Source: Methylovorus menthalis
GTDB lineage: Bacteria > Pseudomonadota > Gammaproteobacteria > Burkholderiales > Methylophilaceae
Direction: 5' to 3'
DNA: 64,000 nucleotides
Assembly (NCBI RefSeq): GCF_020523625.1
Contig: NZ_JAJAQH010000006.1
Location: forward strand, 806,001 to 870,000
Positions 43,394 to 53,258 of this stretch are shown piece by piece. Position numbers and translations under genes: made by a program. The first letter of the stretch is position 1. The number at the start of each line of letters is the position of its first letter. The notes beneath the pieces are model-generated. The model was not told the DNA's origin. It made no database searches and saw nothing but the letters and a program-made list of their open reading frames with translations.

Positions 43394-46300
43394 CTATGCC
43401 AGGCTGGCTTTTTTGAATCGGCCAAAATGCAGCATGATAGTGGGCAAGATGAGCAGGTTGAGGAGGGTGGAGGTGACTAGGCCGCCGACAATAATGGTGG
43501 CCATGGGGCCTTCAATTTCACGTCCGGGCTGACCGCTGCCGGCTGCCAAAGGCAATAGCCCCAATGCAGTCACCAGCGCGGTCATCAGGATAGATGGCAG
43601 CCGTTCTGATGCGCCGCGTATGGCGGTTTCCAGCCCCCATACCATGTTTTCTTTATCCACCAGATGCTGGTAATGCGATACCAGCATGATGGCATTGCGC
43701 AGGGTAATGCCAAACAGGGTCACAAAGCCTACAAGGGAGCCCAGTGAAATCCACCCGCCCGTCAGAATCACGGCAATTACGCCCCCAATCAGGGCGAAAG
43801 GCAGATTGGCAAAGGTCAGCAGCAGGTTACGGAGCTGGCCAAAGGCGATATAAAGCATCAGGAAAATACCCACGACAGCCAGCAGGGAATGCACCATCAG
43901 GTCTTCGCGCGATTGCGACTGAGCTTCGGCTTCGCCGGAGAATGCCAGGTAGTTGCCGGGTGATAGTTCGACCTCATCACGTATGCGGGTTTTGACTTCT
44001 TCACTGAAGCTTTCAATATCACGGCCGGTCACATTGGCGGTCACGGTTTGTATGCGCTTTGCATCGGCATGCAATATCTTGGAACGCCCGTTTTCTTGGG
44101 TAATGTCGGCAATATCGCGCAAGTAAAGCAGGCGGCCTTCGTTATTGATCAGCGGCAGGTTGCCGATCTGCTGGACTTGCTGACGACTTTCAGGTGCAAG
44201 CACGATGCTGACCCCGATTACCCGGTTTGCCTGATATACCTGCGAGATGGGCAAGCTTTCATAGGCAAGGCGTATGGTGTCCAGCACATCGGTAGGCGAG
44301 AGCCCCCATTGCAGCATGCTCTGAGGCCGCAAGCGGATACTGAGCTGAGGTGTGCTCGGTGGCGCCTGCACCAGCACATCGGTGGCGCCGGATATCTGTG
44401 ATACCACACTGGCAATGGCTTGGGCGTCGCGGTCCAGAGCGTCGAGGTCGCGTCCATAAACATTGATCACCTGCGCGGCCGCATAGCCGGAAATGGTCTC
44501 CTCAATACGCTCCGTAAGAAAAGTATTGATCGCAAAATTGACGCCGACAAAGCCGGGTGGTGCAGGGCCATCGTCGTCATAGCCCGAGATCTTTTCGCGG
44601 ATATCTTCCAGGATACGGTTTTGTTCTTCGCCGGAGACAGTGCCGATCTCAATTTCGAATTCGCTATAGTGCGTGCCAAAGGTGTCAGCGGCATTTGGCG
44701 CGCGCCCAACCCACTGTGCCACCGAGCGTACGCCCTTGATGTTGCTGATGGTTTCGGCGACTTTTTTGCCTATGCGCAATGATTCCTGCTCGGAAGTGCC
44801 AGGCACGGCGGTCATGTGCATGATGTAGTGGCCTTCATGCAGATTCGGAATGAACTGGCTTTTGAACAAGGGCAGTATGCCCAGTCCCAGCGCAATGGCA
44901 GTTAGTGTAATGAGCAGCACCAGCTTGAAGTGGGCCTCAATACGATAAAGCAGCCTAACATAGTGCCGCTTGATAAAGCGGATCATGGGCGAGTCTTCGG
45001 TCTCCAGCTTGGCTTTCCCCAGCAGCATGTAGCAGAGGGCTGGGGTAAGTGTAAGGGCAACGGCGAGTGAAGCGAGGATGGCACTGATGTATGCCAGGCC
45101 TAACGGAGCAAACAGCTTGCCTGCGACACCGCTGAGCGTAAGCAAGGGCATGAAGACCAGGGCCACGATAAATGTGGCATACACCACCGAACTACGGACT
45201 TCCATGGAGGCCTGAAACACTACGCGGTGGATGGCGCGAGGCTGCGCCAGCAAGCGGTTTTCACGCAGGCGGCGGAAAATGTTTTCAGTATCGATGATGG
45301 CATCATCGACCACTTCCCCCAGCGCAATGGCCAGCCCGCCCAGGACCATGATGTTGAGCCCGATATCAAAAAATTGTAACACCACTACGGCGGTCAGCAG
45401 CGAAAGCGGAATGGCCGTGGCGGAAATAAAGGCAGTGCGTGCATTGAACAGAAACAGGAACAGCACCGTAATGACAAGCAGCGAGCCAATCAGGATATCG
45501 CTCTGCACCCCGTGGATGGCCGTTTCAATAAAGTTGGCTGGTCGGAACAGGGCAGGGTGGAGCGTAACCTGTTCGTGGTTCATGCTGGGCTCTAGCTGGG
45601 CAATGGCTTTTTCCAGCGCGCGGCTGACGGCGTAGGTGTTGGCACCCAGCTGCCCTTGCACGGAAAGATAAATGCCGGTCTGCCCGTTGATTTGCGCCGC
45701 ACTGATGGAGGGGGCTTCTCCCTCCACCACCTTGCCAATGTCACCCAAGCGGATGGTCTGCCCACCGCGATGCAGCAAGGTCACTTGAGCCAGTTGCTCC
45801 GGAGTAAAGGATTGTCCCTCGCTATTGATGATGATGCGCTGGTTTTTGTTTTCTATATAACCTGCACCCCGTACGCCCGTGGCTTTGCTCGCCGCCTCCA
45901 TGACTTGCTGCAGGCCGATGTTGTAGCGGATCAACTGTTGCGGATCTACTTGGATCTGCAATTGCCGCACCTTGCCGCCGAACACATTCACATCTGCCAC
46001 GCCAGGCACTGCCATCAGGTGGGGGCGTATGGTCCAGTCCACCAGCGTGCGTAGCTCGGTCAGCGTGCGTTTGTCTGAGGTAAGCCCTATGCCTAGCACG
46101 GTGCTGGCAGAGGAGGTGAGCGGCGTGATATTGGGTACGATACCATGCGGCAGCTGGCTGGTCAGCGTGCTCAGTCGCTCGGCGACTACCTGACGATTGC
46201 GATAGACATCGGTACCGGGTTTGAACAGCACTGTCACAACGGAAAGGCCGGGGATGGATTGCGAGCGTATCTTGTCGACGCCCACTGTCCCGGCAATGGT

Positions 46301-46513
46301 GTTTTCCAGGGGCTGGGTGACGAGATATTCCACCAGCTTGGCCGACATGCCAGGCGATTCAGTCTGAATGACGAGCTGGGTAGGGGAAAACTCGGGAAAG
46401 ACATCCAGATTGCTGCGCGACAGGCTATACAAGCCATAGATCACCATCAGGCTGGCAAGGCCAATGATGACGCCATGAAAGCGGATGGAGAAACGGACGA
46501 GCGCGGACATCAT
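43394..46513 (-). CDS. RND efflux permease, CusA/CzcA-like
   Basis: The 1039-residue inner-membrane protein has the two-fold RND layout with 12 helices and two large periplasmic loops. VFPEFSPTQLVIQTESPGMSA near the start is typical of the CzcA/CusA branch. In the fourth helix it has GEVVDDAIIDTENIFRR rather than the classic CzcA DFGxxVDGA motif, so the substrate may not be a heavy metal. It works with the HlyD-like and TolC-like proteins encoded just upstream. Confidence 0.9.
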   Translation of the reverse strand: MMSALVRFSIRFHGVIIGLASLMVIYGLYSLSRSNLDVFPEFSPTQLVIQTESPGMSAKLVEYLVTQPLENTIAGTVGVDKIRSQSIPGLSVVTVLFKPGTDVYRNRQVVAERLSTLTSQLPHGIVPNITPLTSSASTVLGIGLTSDKRTLTELRTLVDWTIRPHLMAVPGVADVNVFGGKVRQLQIQVDPQQLIRYNIGLQQVMEAASKATGVRGAGYIENKNQRIIINSEGQSFTPEQLAQVTLLHRGGQTIRLGDIGKVVEGEAPSISAAQINGQTGIYLSVQGQLGANTYAVSRALEKAIAQLEPSMNHEQVTLHPALFRPANFIETAIHGVQSDILIGSLLVITVLFLFLFNARTAFISATAIPLSLLTAVVVLQFFDIGLNIMVLGGLAIALGEVVDDAIIDTENIFRRLRENRLLAQPRAIHRVVFQASMEVRSSVVYATFIVALVFMPLLTLSGVAGKLFAPLGLAYISAILASLAVALTLTPALCYMLLGKAKLETEDSPMIRFIKRHYVRLLYRIEAHFKLVLLITLTAIALGLGILPLFKSQFIPNLHEGHYIMHMTAVPGTSEQESLRIGKKVAETISNIKGVRSVAQWVGRAPNAADTFGTHYSEFEIEIGTVSGEEQNRILEDIREKISGYDDDGPAPPGFVGVNFAINTFLTERIEETISGYAAAQVINVYGRDLDALDRDAQAIASVVSQISGATDVLVQAPPSTPQLSIRLRPQSMLQWGLSPTDVLDTIRLAYESLPISQVYQANRVIGVSIVLAPESRQQVQQIGNLPLINNEGRLLYLRDIADITQENGRSKILHADAKRIQTVTANVTGRDIESFSEEVKTRIRDEVELSPGNYLAFSGEAEAQSQSREDLMVHSLLAVVGIFLMLYIAFGQLRNLLLTFANLPFALIGGVIAVILTGGWISLGSLVGFVTLFGITLRNAIMLVSHYQHLVDKENMVWGLETAIRGASERLPSILMTALVTALGLLPLAAGSGQPGREIEGPMATIIVGGLVTSTLLNLLILPTIMLHFGRFKKASLA

Positions 46514-46595
46514 GGCAGCATCCCCTTCATCGTTGTGGTTCGATAAAAGGGCGGAACAGATAAATCGGGATTAACAGGCGCGAGGCACAAGATGC

Positions 46596-47654
46596 TCAAT
46601 CCTCGTTCTCATTTTTGATCTGATAGCGCAGCTCTTCCGACAACAACAGCTGAACCCCGCTGATGACAATTCCACTGTCAGGCTGCAGTACACCGGCCAC
46701 AAACCAGCCGTTCTCTGCTTCAGCCGCGCCTTCTATCGACAGGCGTTTGAACTTGTCGGCCTCGGTTTGCACATATACCCACGGCTTGCCGCCATACCAG
46801 ACGACGGCACCGGCAGGTACCAGCATGCCGATATATGCCTGGCTGGTGGATATGCTGGCACTGACGCGCATACCAGATCGCAAGGCGGAGGCACTGGCCC
46901 GGTAGAAGTATGTTTTGCCTGTCAGGCCAGCATCGCTGACCGGCGCAATCGAAACAAAGCTGGCTGGAACGGCTTGCCCGCTGCTGCCCGTGGGCGTGAG
47001 GCTAAGATGGCTTCCGGCTGAAGGTTCAGGTGCATCAAAAGGCAGCGTGATGCGTATCAGCACTTCGCGGTAATTCAACAAGGCATCAAGCGTGGCGCTG
47101 CGATCTTTTGTCGCTTCTGTCGCAAGTGGCCCGCCCCATTGCTGACGAAGTGCATCTTCCGCACTGCGCGCTGCCGTATTGGCTGCCTGCAGTTTTGCCT
47201 GGTCGGTCTTGTACAGAGCCTCTGCGGCCATGACAGCTCGTATGGAGACATTCTGGTCGTCTTGATTGAGTTGTTGCAGTCGCTCATATTCCTGCTTGGT
47301 ATTCTGCAGCGAGGCCTGGGTTTGCAAGGCATCTGCCCGCGCCGCCATGTAGCGGGTACGCAGGTCGATCAGCCCATCAATGGCCAGCACGGTACCCAGT
47401 GCTGGCAAACGGGCGGATTGTTGAGCAGGGCGCGCCTTGCCCAGTTGAATGTCGCTTTGCTGGCGGGATTCTGCACTCAGGGTGACGATGGTCGCCCCAT
47501 GCTCGGTGGTAACGCGGCTGGGGTTCTCGATTTCCTCTTCCTGCTCACGGGTGTATGCCTCGTATTCATCCTTGCCGTAAAACACGATCACCCAGAACAT
47601 GGTGATGATGAGAATGGCCTGCAGGCTGATGATGGTGATGATTTTACGATTCAT
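46596..47654 (-). CDS. HlyD-like periplasmic adaptor (membrane fusion protein)
   Basis: The 352-residue protein has an N-terminal membrane anchor (IITIISLQAILIITMFWVIV) and an acidic linker EYEAYTREQEEEIENPS. A coiled-coil hairpin lies around residues 80-160 (TRYMAARADALQTQASLQNT and QLNQDDQNVSIRAVMAAEAL), followed by lipoyl/beta-barrel parts (RSGMRVSASISTSQAYIGML). It should bridge the RND permease and the outer-membrane channel. It lies 25 bases after the channel gene. Confidence 0.88.
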   Translation of the reverse strand: MNRKIITIISLQAILIITMFWVIVFYGKDEYEAYTREQEEEIENPSRVTTEHGATIVTLSAESRQQSDIQLGKARPAQQSARLPALGTVLAIDGLIDLRTRYMAARADALQTQASLQNTKQEYERLQQLNQDDQNVSIRAVMAAEALYKTDQAKLQAANTAARSAEDALRQQWGGPLATEATKDRSATLDALLNYREVLIRITLPFDAPEPSAGSHLSLTPTGSSGQAVPASFVSIAPVSDAGLTGKTYFYRASASALRSGMRVSASISTSQAYIGMLVPAGAVVWYGGKPWVYVQTEADKFKRLSIEGAAEAENGWFVAGVLQPDSGIVISGVQLLLSEELRYQIKNENED

Positions 47655-47679
47655 GCATAACTCCAGTATTCAGCCTGCA

Positions 47680-49116
47680 TTAGGAATTGGGCCGCGTGAG
47701 CAGCAGGTCAAGATTTTCAGGCATGCCATTTTCATCCAGCAGCGGTCGTTGTGCTACCTGCTCAAGTGCGGCCATGGCCTGGTACAGCTTATATTGCACA
47801 TCAAGCAAATGCTGGCTGGCGAGCAAGGCTTCCAGCTCAGTTGTTCTCAAGCTGAGTCGGTCAGCATACCCATCGGCAAATTGCCTTTGTATCTGCCGAG
47901 TCAGTCCTTGGGATGTCGCTACAAACTCGCGGGCGCGAGCCATCTCCTGCAATGATGCAGCATAAGCGGCTTCGGCGCGCTCCAGCTCGGCAATAATGCT
48001 GGCTTGCAATACCTGGAATTGCGCGCCCTCAACATCGCGTAGCGCGGTGGCTTCGGCAATCAATCCGCGGTTTTTGTTAATCATGGTCATTAGCGCTGAT
48101 ATGCCCAGCGACCAAATCTTGTCGCCCTGATCATAGCTATAGCCTGGTGTCAGGGTAAGGTCAGGATATTGCCGGGCAATTTCCAGTCTCAGTTTGGCCT
48201 CTGCCGCGTCATAGCGAGCCAGAGCCGCACGCAGGTCGAGGCGATTTAGCATGGCAGCGTCGCGCAGGCTATCCAGGGTTGCTTGTGGAAGAGGTGTTTC
48301 CTGGCTGAAGCTTGTCGACGCTAGAGGGAGTTGTTTCAATGTCGCAAGGGGAAGGGCACTATTGCTGGCCAGAACGGCTTGTAATTCGGCGAGGCGGCCT
48401 TTTTCTGTTTCTATGGCTTGCTGGGTTTTCTGGCGTAACACGCGGAAATTGGCGACTTCAATAGAAGACGCCATGCCCGATTGCAGGCGCTTTTCCAGCA
48501 TGGTCGTGGTTTCATCGCGCAGCTTCAGCTCTTGTTGCAGCAAACCAAGTAATTGCGAGTGATAGCGGAAATCGAGCCAACTTTGATGCACGCGGCTGCG
48601 TACTTGCCAGGCGGTTTGCGCAATATCAATGCGGGCTGCTGTTGAGAGGCTTTCGGCGCGGTCAATACGCGCCTGGCGCTTGCCGCCAGTTTCAATGGGA
48701 ATATCAATGCTTAAGCCATAGGTCCAGGGCGAAATGCCCCCAGCATGATCGCTATGTTTTTCGCTATCGAGATTGATCCCAGGCAGCGGGCGTTGGGCCG
48801 CCGTCAGCTCCGCGCTACGTGCTGCACGCCATTGTGCGCGGGCAAGGTCCAGATCCGGATGGTAAAAGAGTGCGCTAAGGGTAAGTTCACGCATTCCCCA
48901 TAGGCTGACAGGAATCTGAACCTCGGGGTATCCGCTATCGAGCAGATACTGTCTGAATTCGGGGCTGTCAGGATTGTGGATAAGGTAGCGCTGGGCACTT
49001 GCATGTGCATCCAGCGGTTTTGCGTTATAGGTCTGAAAGCCACACCCTGTGATCAGCCACAATCCGGCCATAACAGTAGCGCATGCTGCGGCTTTACTTG
49101 TTGTTATTTTATTCAA
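47680..49116 (-). CDS. TolC-like outer-membrane efflux lipoprotein
   Basis: From TTG 49116 (GGAGAGG upstream) the protein has 478 residues. The signal ends in AGLWLITGC, a lipobox, so the channel is probably acylated as in NodT/CusC. Two OEP repeats are visible, with long helices such as ELTAAQRPLPGINLDSEK, TRSHV-like R-rich segments and LARYDAAEAKLRLEIARQYP. The longer frame from 49170 lacks a signal peptide at the right place. It heads the efflux operon. Confidence 0.85.
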   Translation of the reverse strand: MNKITTSKAAACATVMAGLWLITGCGFQTYNAKPLDAHASAQRYLIHNPDSPEFRQYLLDSGYPEVQIPVSLWGMRELTLSALFYHPDLDLARAQWRAARSAELTAAQRPLPGINLDSEKHSDHAGGISPWTYGLSIDIPIETGGKRQARIDRAESLSTAARIDIAQTAWQVRSRVHQSWLDFRYHSQLLGLLQQELKLRDETTTMLEKRLQSGMASSIEVANFRVLRQKTQQAIETEKGRLAELQAVLASNSALPLATLKQLPLASTSFSQETPLPQATLDSLRDAAMLNRLDLRAALARYDAAEAKLRLEIARQYPDLTLTPGYSYDQGDKIWSLGISALMTMINKNRGLIAEATALRDVEGAQFQVLQASIIAELERAEAAYAASLQEMARAREFVATSQGLTRQIQRQFADGYADRLSLRTTELEALLASQHLLDVQYKLYQAMAALEQVAQRPLLDENGMPENLDLLLTRPNS

Positions 49117-49193
49117 TGCATTGCCCTCTCCACCTCGCAAGATATTACATGGCAAGGCAGAACTGGGCAATTTGCGTCTGGAGTAATCCGTCG

Positions 49194-49442
49194 TTATTCG
49201 ACGATGGCGGCGTGAACTGACGCGAGCGCGTCCTGCAGGGTTTCTTCGTTAAGGCTGTTGATGTTTGTTGCCAGCAACTCAGCGGCTTCCACCGTATTTT
49301 GCGGCAGGTCATGGCTGTCAAGTTCGGCAATCAGGCCTGCCGCGGCACCGGTGACCTTGAGCAATGCGTGACGCTCGCGCATCAGCAGCTCGAGTTCCGA
49401 GCGCAACATATTGATTTCGTCTTGATTGATAGTACTGTGCAT
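49194..49442 (-). CDS. Small acidic helical protein of unknown function
   Basis: The 82-residue product begins MHSTINQDEINMLRSELELL and is mostly helical, with a heptad-like pattern in the first 35 residues (LRSELELLMRERHALLKVTG). Acidic residues outnumber basic ones, and no known domain is recognised. Codon use looks genuine and it lies 77 bases upstream of the efflux operon on the same strand. It could be a small regulator or partner, but no function can be assigned. Confidence 0.65.
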   Translation of the reverse strand: MHSTINQDEINMLRSELELLMRERHALLKVTGAAAGLIAELDSHDLPQNTVEAAELLATNINSLNEETLQDALASVHAAIVE

Positions 49443-49740
49443 GGTGTTGTTTGAATCCTAATATCCGTATGAGTAGTATGCGATCAGTCCCATTATTGAA
49501 GAGCAGAACTGCAAGAACGCCTCTGCATCATGCTATTTGTGTCGCAGACTGTCAATGCAAGCCCTGCTGATACTGCACGATGTAGTTTTCTGCGCGGCAG
49601 GAGTGAGCTACAATGGCATTCTTTTTGAAATATCGTTTATTCCCCATGCGGGGTTAAACGGTGAAATTTTGATTGCGGGTGCTGCAAAGCCACCCCTCCG
49701 GCAAGCAAAGCGCCGGATGCTGCAATCGGCCCAAATCATT
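49443..49740 (+). promoter_or_regulatory. Gap upstream of tRNA-Leu and tig
   Basis: The 298 bases hold no convincing gene. TACAAT at 49609-49614 could be the -10 box for the tRNA. A TCCGG/CCGGA repeat with an 11-base spacer lies a little upstream of the tRNA. Confidence 0.35.
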
Positions 49741-49825
49741 GCGAAAGTGGCGGAATTGGTAGACGCACTGGATTTAGGTTCCAGCGCCGCAAGGCGTGAG
49801 AGTTCGAGTCTCTCCTTTCGCACCA
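49741..49825 (+). tRNA. tRNA-Leu (anticodon UAG)
   Basis: The 85-base gene has an acceptor stem GCGAAAG/CTTTCGC, a long variable arm typical of class II tRNAs, the GTTCGAGTC T loop and an encoded CCA end. The anticodon loop reads TTTAGGT with TAG as anticodon. The trigger factor gene starts 31 bases downstream. Confidence 0.97.
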
Positions 49826-49856
49826 GACAACTTCTTTAGTTTTTAAGGAATACAGC

Positions 49857-51158
49857 ATGGCAGCAACCGTTGAAACCATCAGCAATCTCGAGCGCCGCAT
49901 TACCGTTTCGGTGCCACTGAAGCCTATCGAGGAAGAAGTGACTCAGCGGATCAATCGTTTGGCGAGAACTGCCAAGCTGCCGGGCTTCCGCCCAGGTAAA
50001 GTGCCGATGAAGCTGGTATATCAGCAATACGGTGCTCAGGTGCGTGATGAGGTGTTTTCGGGTGCCGTTGAGCGTACATTTACCGAGGCTGTTCAAGAGA
50101 ACAAGCTGCGTGTTGCTGGGTACCCTAATATCGAGCCCAAGCAATCTGAAGGTGGTGAGCATTTTGAATATGTTGCTACCTTTGAAGTCTTCCCTGAATT
50201 CGAAATTGGTGACTTGAGCAAGGTTAAGATTGAGCGTCCAGTTCTGGAAGTCGGCGAGGCAGATGTCAAGAAAACGACCGACGTTCTGTTGAAGCAGCGC
50301 GCTACTTACGAAGCTGTCAAGCGTGCATCCAAAAAGGGCGATAAAGTGAATATCGCGTTGCGCGCCCTGATTGATGGCAATGAAGTTGAGCGTACTTCCG
50401 AGCAGGGTCTTGACCTGATTCTGGGTGAAGGCGGCCGTGTGGCTGAGTTCGACGATCAACTCATCGGTAACAAGGTGGGCAGCCAAAAAACGTTTGATAT
50501 TGCGTATCCAGCAGAGCACAAGCCGGAACAATTGGCTGGCAAGACGGTCACTTATGAAGTGACCTTTAATACAGTTGAACAAGCCAAGCTACCTGAATTG
50601 GATGCTGACTTCGCCCGTGGTCTCGGTGTGGAAGATGGCGATGTTGAAAAGATGAAGGCTGAAATCAAGCAAAGCCTGGAACAGGAAGTTGCCAAGCGTG
50701 TGCGTGCCAAGGTGAAGGAACAAGTGTTCCAGGCATTGGTTGAGAATGTTGCCCTTGAATTGCCGAAGGCGATTATTGAAGCCGAAACCAATCGCGTGAT
50801 GCAGGCAACCCAGAACAATCTCCAACAGCGTGGCGTGGATGTGAGCACTGTGACTCTTGATCCAGCCATGTTTGAAGAGCAAGCCAAGCGTAATGCAAGC
50901 TTGCGTCTCATCCTGTCTGAACTGGTGAACAAGAATTCATTGCAGGCCAATGCCGAGCAGGTGCGTGCCATGGTGGACCAGTTTGCCCAGAGCTTTGAGC
51001 GTCCTGAAGATGTCGTTCGTTGGTACTACGATGATCCTAAGCGTCTGGATGAGCCAGCTTCTCTGGCTACCGAAGAAAACGTGGTTAACTGGGTGTTGCA
51101 ATCCGCCAAGGTAAGCGACAAGAAGGTTAAATTTGACGATTTGATGGGGAATGCTTAA
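49857..51158 (+). CDS. tig: Trigger factor, ribosome-associated chaperone and prolyl isomerase
   Basis: The 433-residue protein has the ribosome-binding motif GFRPGKVP in its N-terminal domain (about residues 1-115). A central FKBP-type isomerase domain follows ([16 protein letters not shown] onward), and a long helical C-terminal chaperone domain. It binds nascent chains at the exit tunnel. Its stop and the clpP start overlap (TAATG), giving the common tig-clpP-clpX order. Confidence 0.97.
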   Translation: MAATVETISNLERRITVSVPLKPIEEEVTQRINRLARTAKLPGFRPGKVPMKLVYQQYGAQVRDEVFSGAVERTFTEAVQENKLRVAGYPNIEPKQSEGGEHFEYVATFEVFPEFEIGDLSKVKIERPVLEVGEADVKKTTDVLLKQRATYEAVKRASKKGDKVNIALRALIDGNEVERTSEQGLDLILGEGGRVAEFDDQLIGNKVGSQKTFDIAYPAEHKPEQLAGKTVTYEVTFNTVEQAKLPELDADFARGLGVEDGDVEKMKAEIKQSLEQEVAKRVRAKVKEQVFQALVENVALELPKAIIEAETNRVMQATQNNLQQRGVDVSTVTLDPAMFEEQAKRNASLRLILSELVNKNSLQANAEQVRAMVDQFAQSFERPEDVVRWYYDDPKRLDEPASLATEENVVNWVLQSAKVSDKKVKFDDLMGNA

Positions 51159-51784
51159 TGAGCATGCAAAGTCAGTGGGAACCGCAAGGCCTGGGGTATA
51201 TCCCCATGGTCATCGAGCAAAGTGGGCGTGGTGAGCGTGCATACGACATCTACTCCCGCTTGTTGCGCGAGCGTGTGATTTTTCTGGTAGGGCCGGTAAA
51301 TGACATGACTGCCAACCTGGTAGTCGCGCAATTGCTGTTTCTGGAAGCGGAAAATCCTGACAAGGATATCTCGCTCTATATCAACTCCCCTGGTGGCTCA
51401 GTAACTGCTGGCATGGCCATTTACGATACCATGCAGTTCATCAAGCCAGATGTCAGTACCTTGTGTATTGGTCAGGCTGCCAGCATGGGGGCTTTGCTGC
51501 TGACTGCAGGTGCCAAGGACAAGCGTTTTTGCCTGCCCAATTCGCGCGTGATGATTCACCAGCCACTCGGCGGTTTTCAAGGCCAGGCCTCCGATATTGA
51601 AATTCACGCAAAAGAAATCCTCTATCTGCGTGAAAAGCTCAACCTGATTCTTGCCAGCCACACTGGCCAGCCAGTTGATGTTATTGAGCGCGATACGGAT
51701 CGTGATAATTTTATGAGCGCGCAACAGTCCGTCAATTACGGCTTGGTCGACAAGGTGATTGCAAGTCGTACTGATGCCGCTTAA
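51158..51784 (+). CDS. clpP: ClpP protease subunit
   Basis: The 208-residue serine protease has its catalytic triad in place: Ser109 in [11 protein letters not shown], His134 in [10 protein letters not shown], and an Asp in the [10 protein letters not shown] segment. It forms the tetradecameric proteolytic chamber that works with ClpX, encoded 34 bases downstream. Its start codon overlaps the tig stop. Confidence 0.97.
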   Translation: MSMQSQWEPQGLGYIPMVIEQSGRGERAYDIYSRLLRERVIFLVGPVNDMTANLVVAQLLFLEAENPDKDISLYINSPGGSVTAGMAIYDTMQFIKPDVSTLCIGQAASMGALLLTAGAKDKRFCLPNSRVMIHQPLGGFQGQASDIEIHAKEILYLREKLNLILASHTGQPVDVIERDTDRDNFMSAQQSVNYGLVDKVIASRTDAA

Positions 51785-51818
51785 GATGATGTCGTGCGTT
51801 TCAGATTAGGATAGTTTC

Positions 51819-53090
51819 ATGACTAAAGAAGCCGAAGGCGAAAAGTTACTATATTGCTCGTTCTGCGGTAAAAGCCAGCACGAAGTCAGAAAGCTCATTG
51901 CAGGTCCATCCGTATTCATCTGCGATGAGTGCGTGGATCTTTGCAATGACATCATTCGTGAGGAAGTGCAGGGCGACAGCAGCCTGAAGCCTAATGGCGA
52001 CCTGCCAACTCCCAAAGAAATCTGCAATATCCTTGATCAGTATGTCATTGGTCAAACTCAGGCCAAGAAAAACCTGGCAGTGGCAGTGTATAACCACTAC
52101 AAGCGCTTGGACCAGTCCGCGACCAAAGACAAGGATGAGGTCGAGATTGCCAAGAGTAACATTCTGGTCATTGGCCCTACAGGCTCCGGTAAAACCTTGC
52201 TGGCTCAAACGCTTGCCCGTCTGCTGGATGTGCCATTTGTCATGGCCGATGCGACCACGCTGACCGAAGCCGGTTATGTGGGTGAAGATGTCGAAAACAT
52301 CATGCAGAAGCTCTTGCAAAAATGCGACTACGACATCGAAAAAGCCCAGCGCGGTATTGTCTATATCGATGAAATCGACAAGATTTCCCGTAAATCCGAC
52401 AATCCTTCCATCACCCGTGATGTGTCAGGCGAAGGTGTGCAGCAAGCACTGCTCAAACTGATCGAAGGTACGGTTGCTTCTGTTCCTCCACAAGGCGGTC
52501 GCAAGCATCCCAATCAGGAATTTGTGCAGCTGGATACCACTAACATCCTGTTCATTTGCGGTGGTGCGTTTGATGGTCTGGACAAGATCATTCGCCGTCG
52601 CTCTGAAAAGGGCGGTATCGGCTTCGGCGCTGAAGTGAAGAGCAAGGATGATCTGCGCGAAGTCGGCGAAGTATTGCGTGAAGTTGAGCCGGAAGATCTG
52701 ATCAAGTTTGGTCTGATTCCTGAATTCGTTGGTCGCTTGCCCGCCATTGCCACCTTGGAATCGCTGGATGAGGATGCTTTGATGAAGATTCTGGTTGAGC
52801 CCAAGAATGCATTGACCAAGCAGTATGCCAAGCTGTTCAAGATGGAGGGCGTAGAACTTGAGTTCCGCGAGTCTGCTTTGCGGCTGATCTCCAAGAAAGC
52901 ATTGGAGCGCAAAACAGGTGCACGTGGCCTACGTTCCATCATGGAGCACGCCTTGCTTGAGATCATGTTTGACCTGCCTTCGATTTCCAACCTCAGCAAA
53001 GTGGTTGTCGATGAAGGTGTCGTTCGAGGCAATAACCCTCCCATCATGATTTACTCCGAGGAAGCTCGGACTGCAGAATCCGCCAGCTAA
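51819..53090 (+). CDS. clpX: ClpX, ATPase subunit of ClpXP
   Basis: The 423-residue AAA+ unfoldase has an N-terminal zinc domain with [11 protein letters not shown] and CDECVDLC, and Walker A GPTGSGKT near residue 119. The GYVGEDVE pore loop, [10 protein letters not shown] Walker B and the GGRKHP substrate loop follow. It unfolds tagged proteins and feeds ClpP. GATTAGGATAG precedes ATG 51819. Confidence 0.98.
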   Translation: MTKEAEGEKLLYCSFCGKSQHEVRKLIAGPSVFICDECVDLCNDIIREEVQGDSSLKPNGDLPTPKEICNILDQYVIGQTQAKKNLAVAVYNHYKRLDQSATKDKDEVEIAKSNILVIGPTGSGKTLLAQTLARLLDVPFVMADATTLTEAGYVGEDVENIMQKLLQKCDYDIEKAQRGIVYIDEIDKISRKSDNPSITRDVSGEGVQQALLKLIEGTVASVPPQGGRKHPNQEFVQLDTTNILFICGGAFDGLDKIIRRRSEKGGIGFGAEVKSKDDLREVGEVLREVEPEDLIKFGLIPEFVGRLPAIATLESLDEDALMKILVEPKNALTKQYAKLFKMEGVELEFRESALRLISKKALERKTGARGLRSIMEHALLEIMFDLPSISNLSKVVVDEGVVRGNNPPIMIYSEEARTAESAS

Positions 53091-53173
53091 CTGGCCGGTA
53101 TGGTAGCGGGAATCCGAAACTTCGGACTCCCGCACCTCATGTTCTTTCGCATCATGCTTTTTTCGTACTGGCT

Positions 53174-53200
53174 CTTGAAGCGCCGGTGTTCGCCCCCAAT
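53174..53200 (+). promoter_or_regulatory. Probable sigma-32 heat-shock promoter of lon
   Basis: CTTGAA (53174-53179) is followed after 13-14 bases by CCCCAAT (53194-53200), close to the sigma-32 consensus. It lies about 58 bases before the lon start. A hairpin GCGGGA/TCCCGC at 53106-53133 between clpX and this promoter may end the clpX transcript. Confidence 0.7.
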
Positions 53201-53258
53201 TGACTAACATACGCGCACGGTATGTTGCTGTGCGCGGCCAACACTGAAGGTTTCCTCA

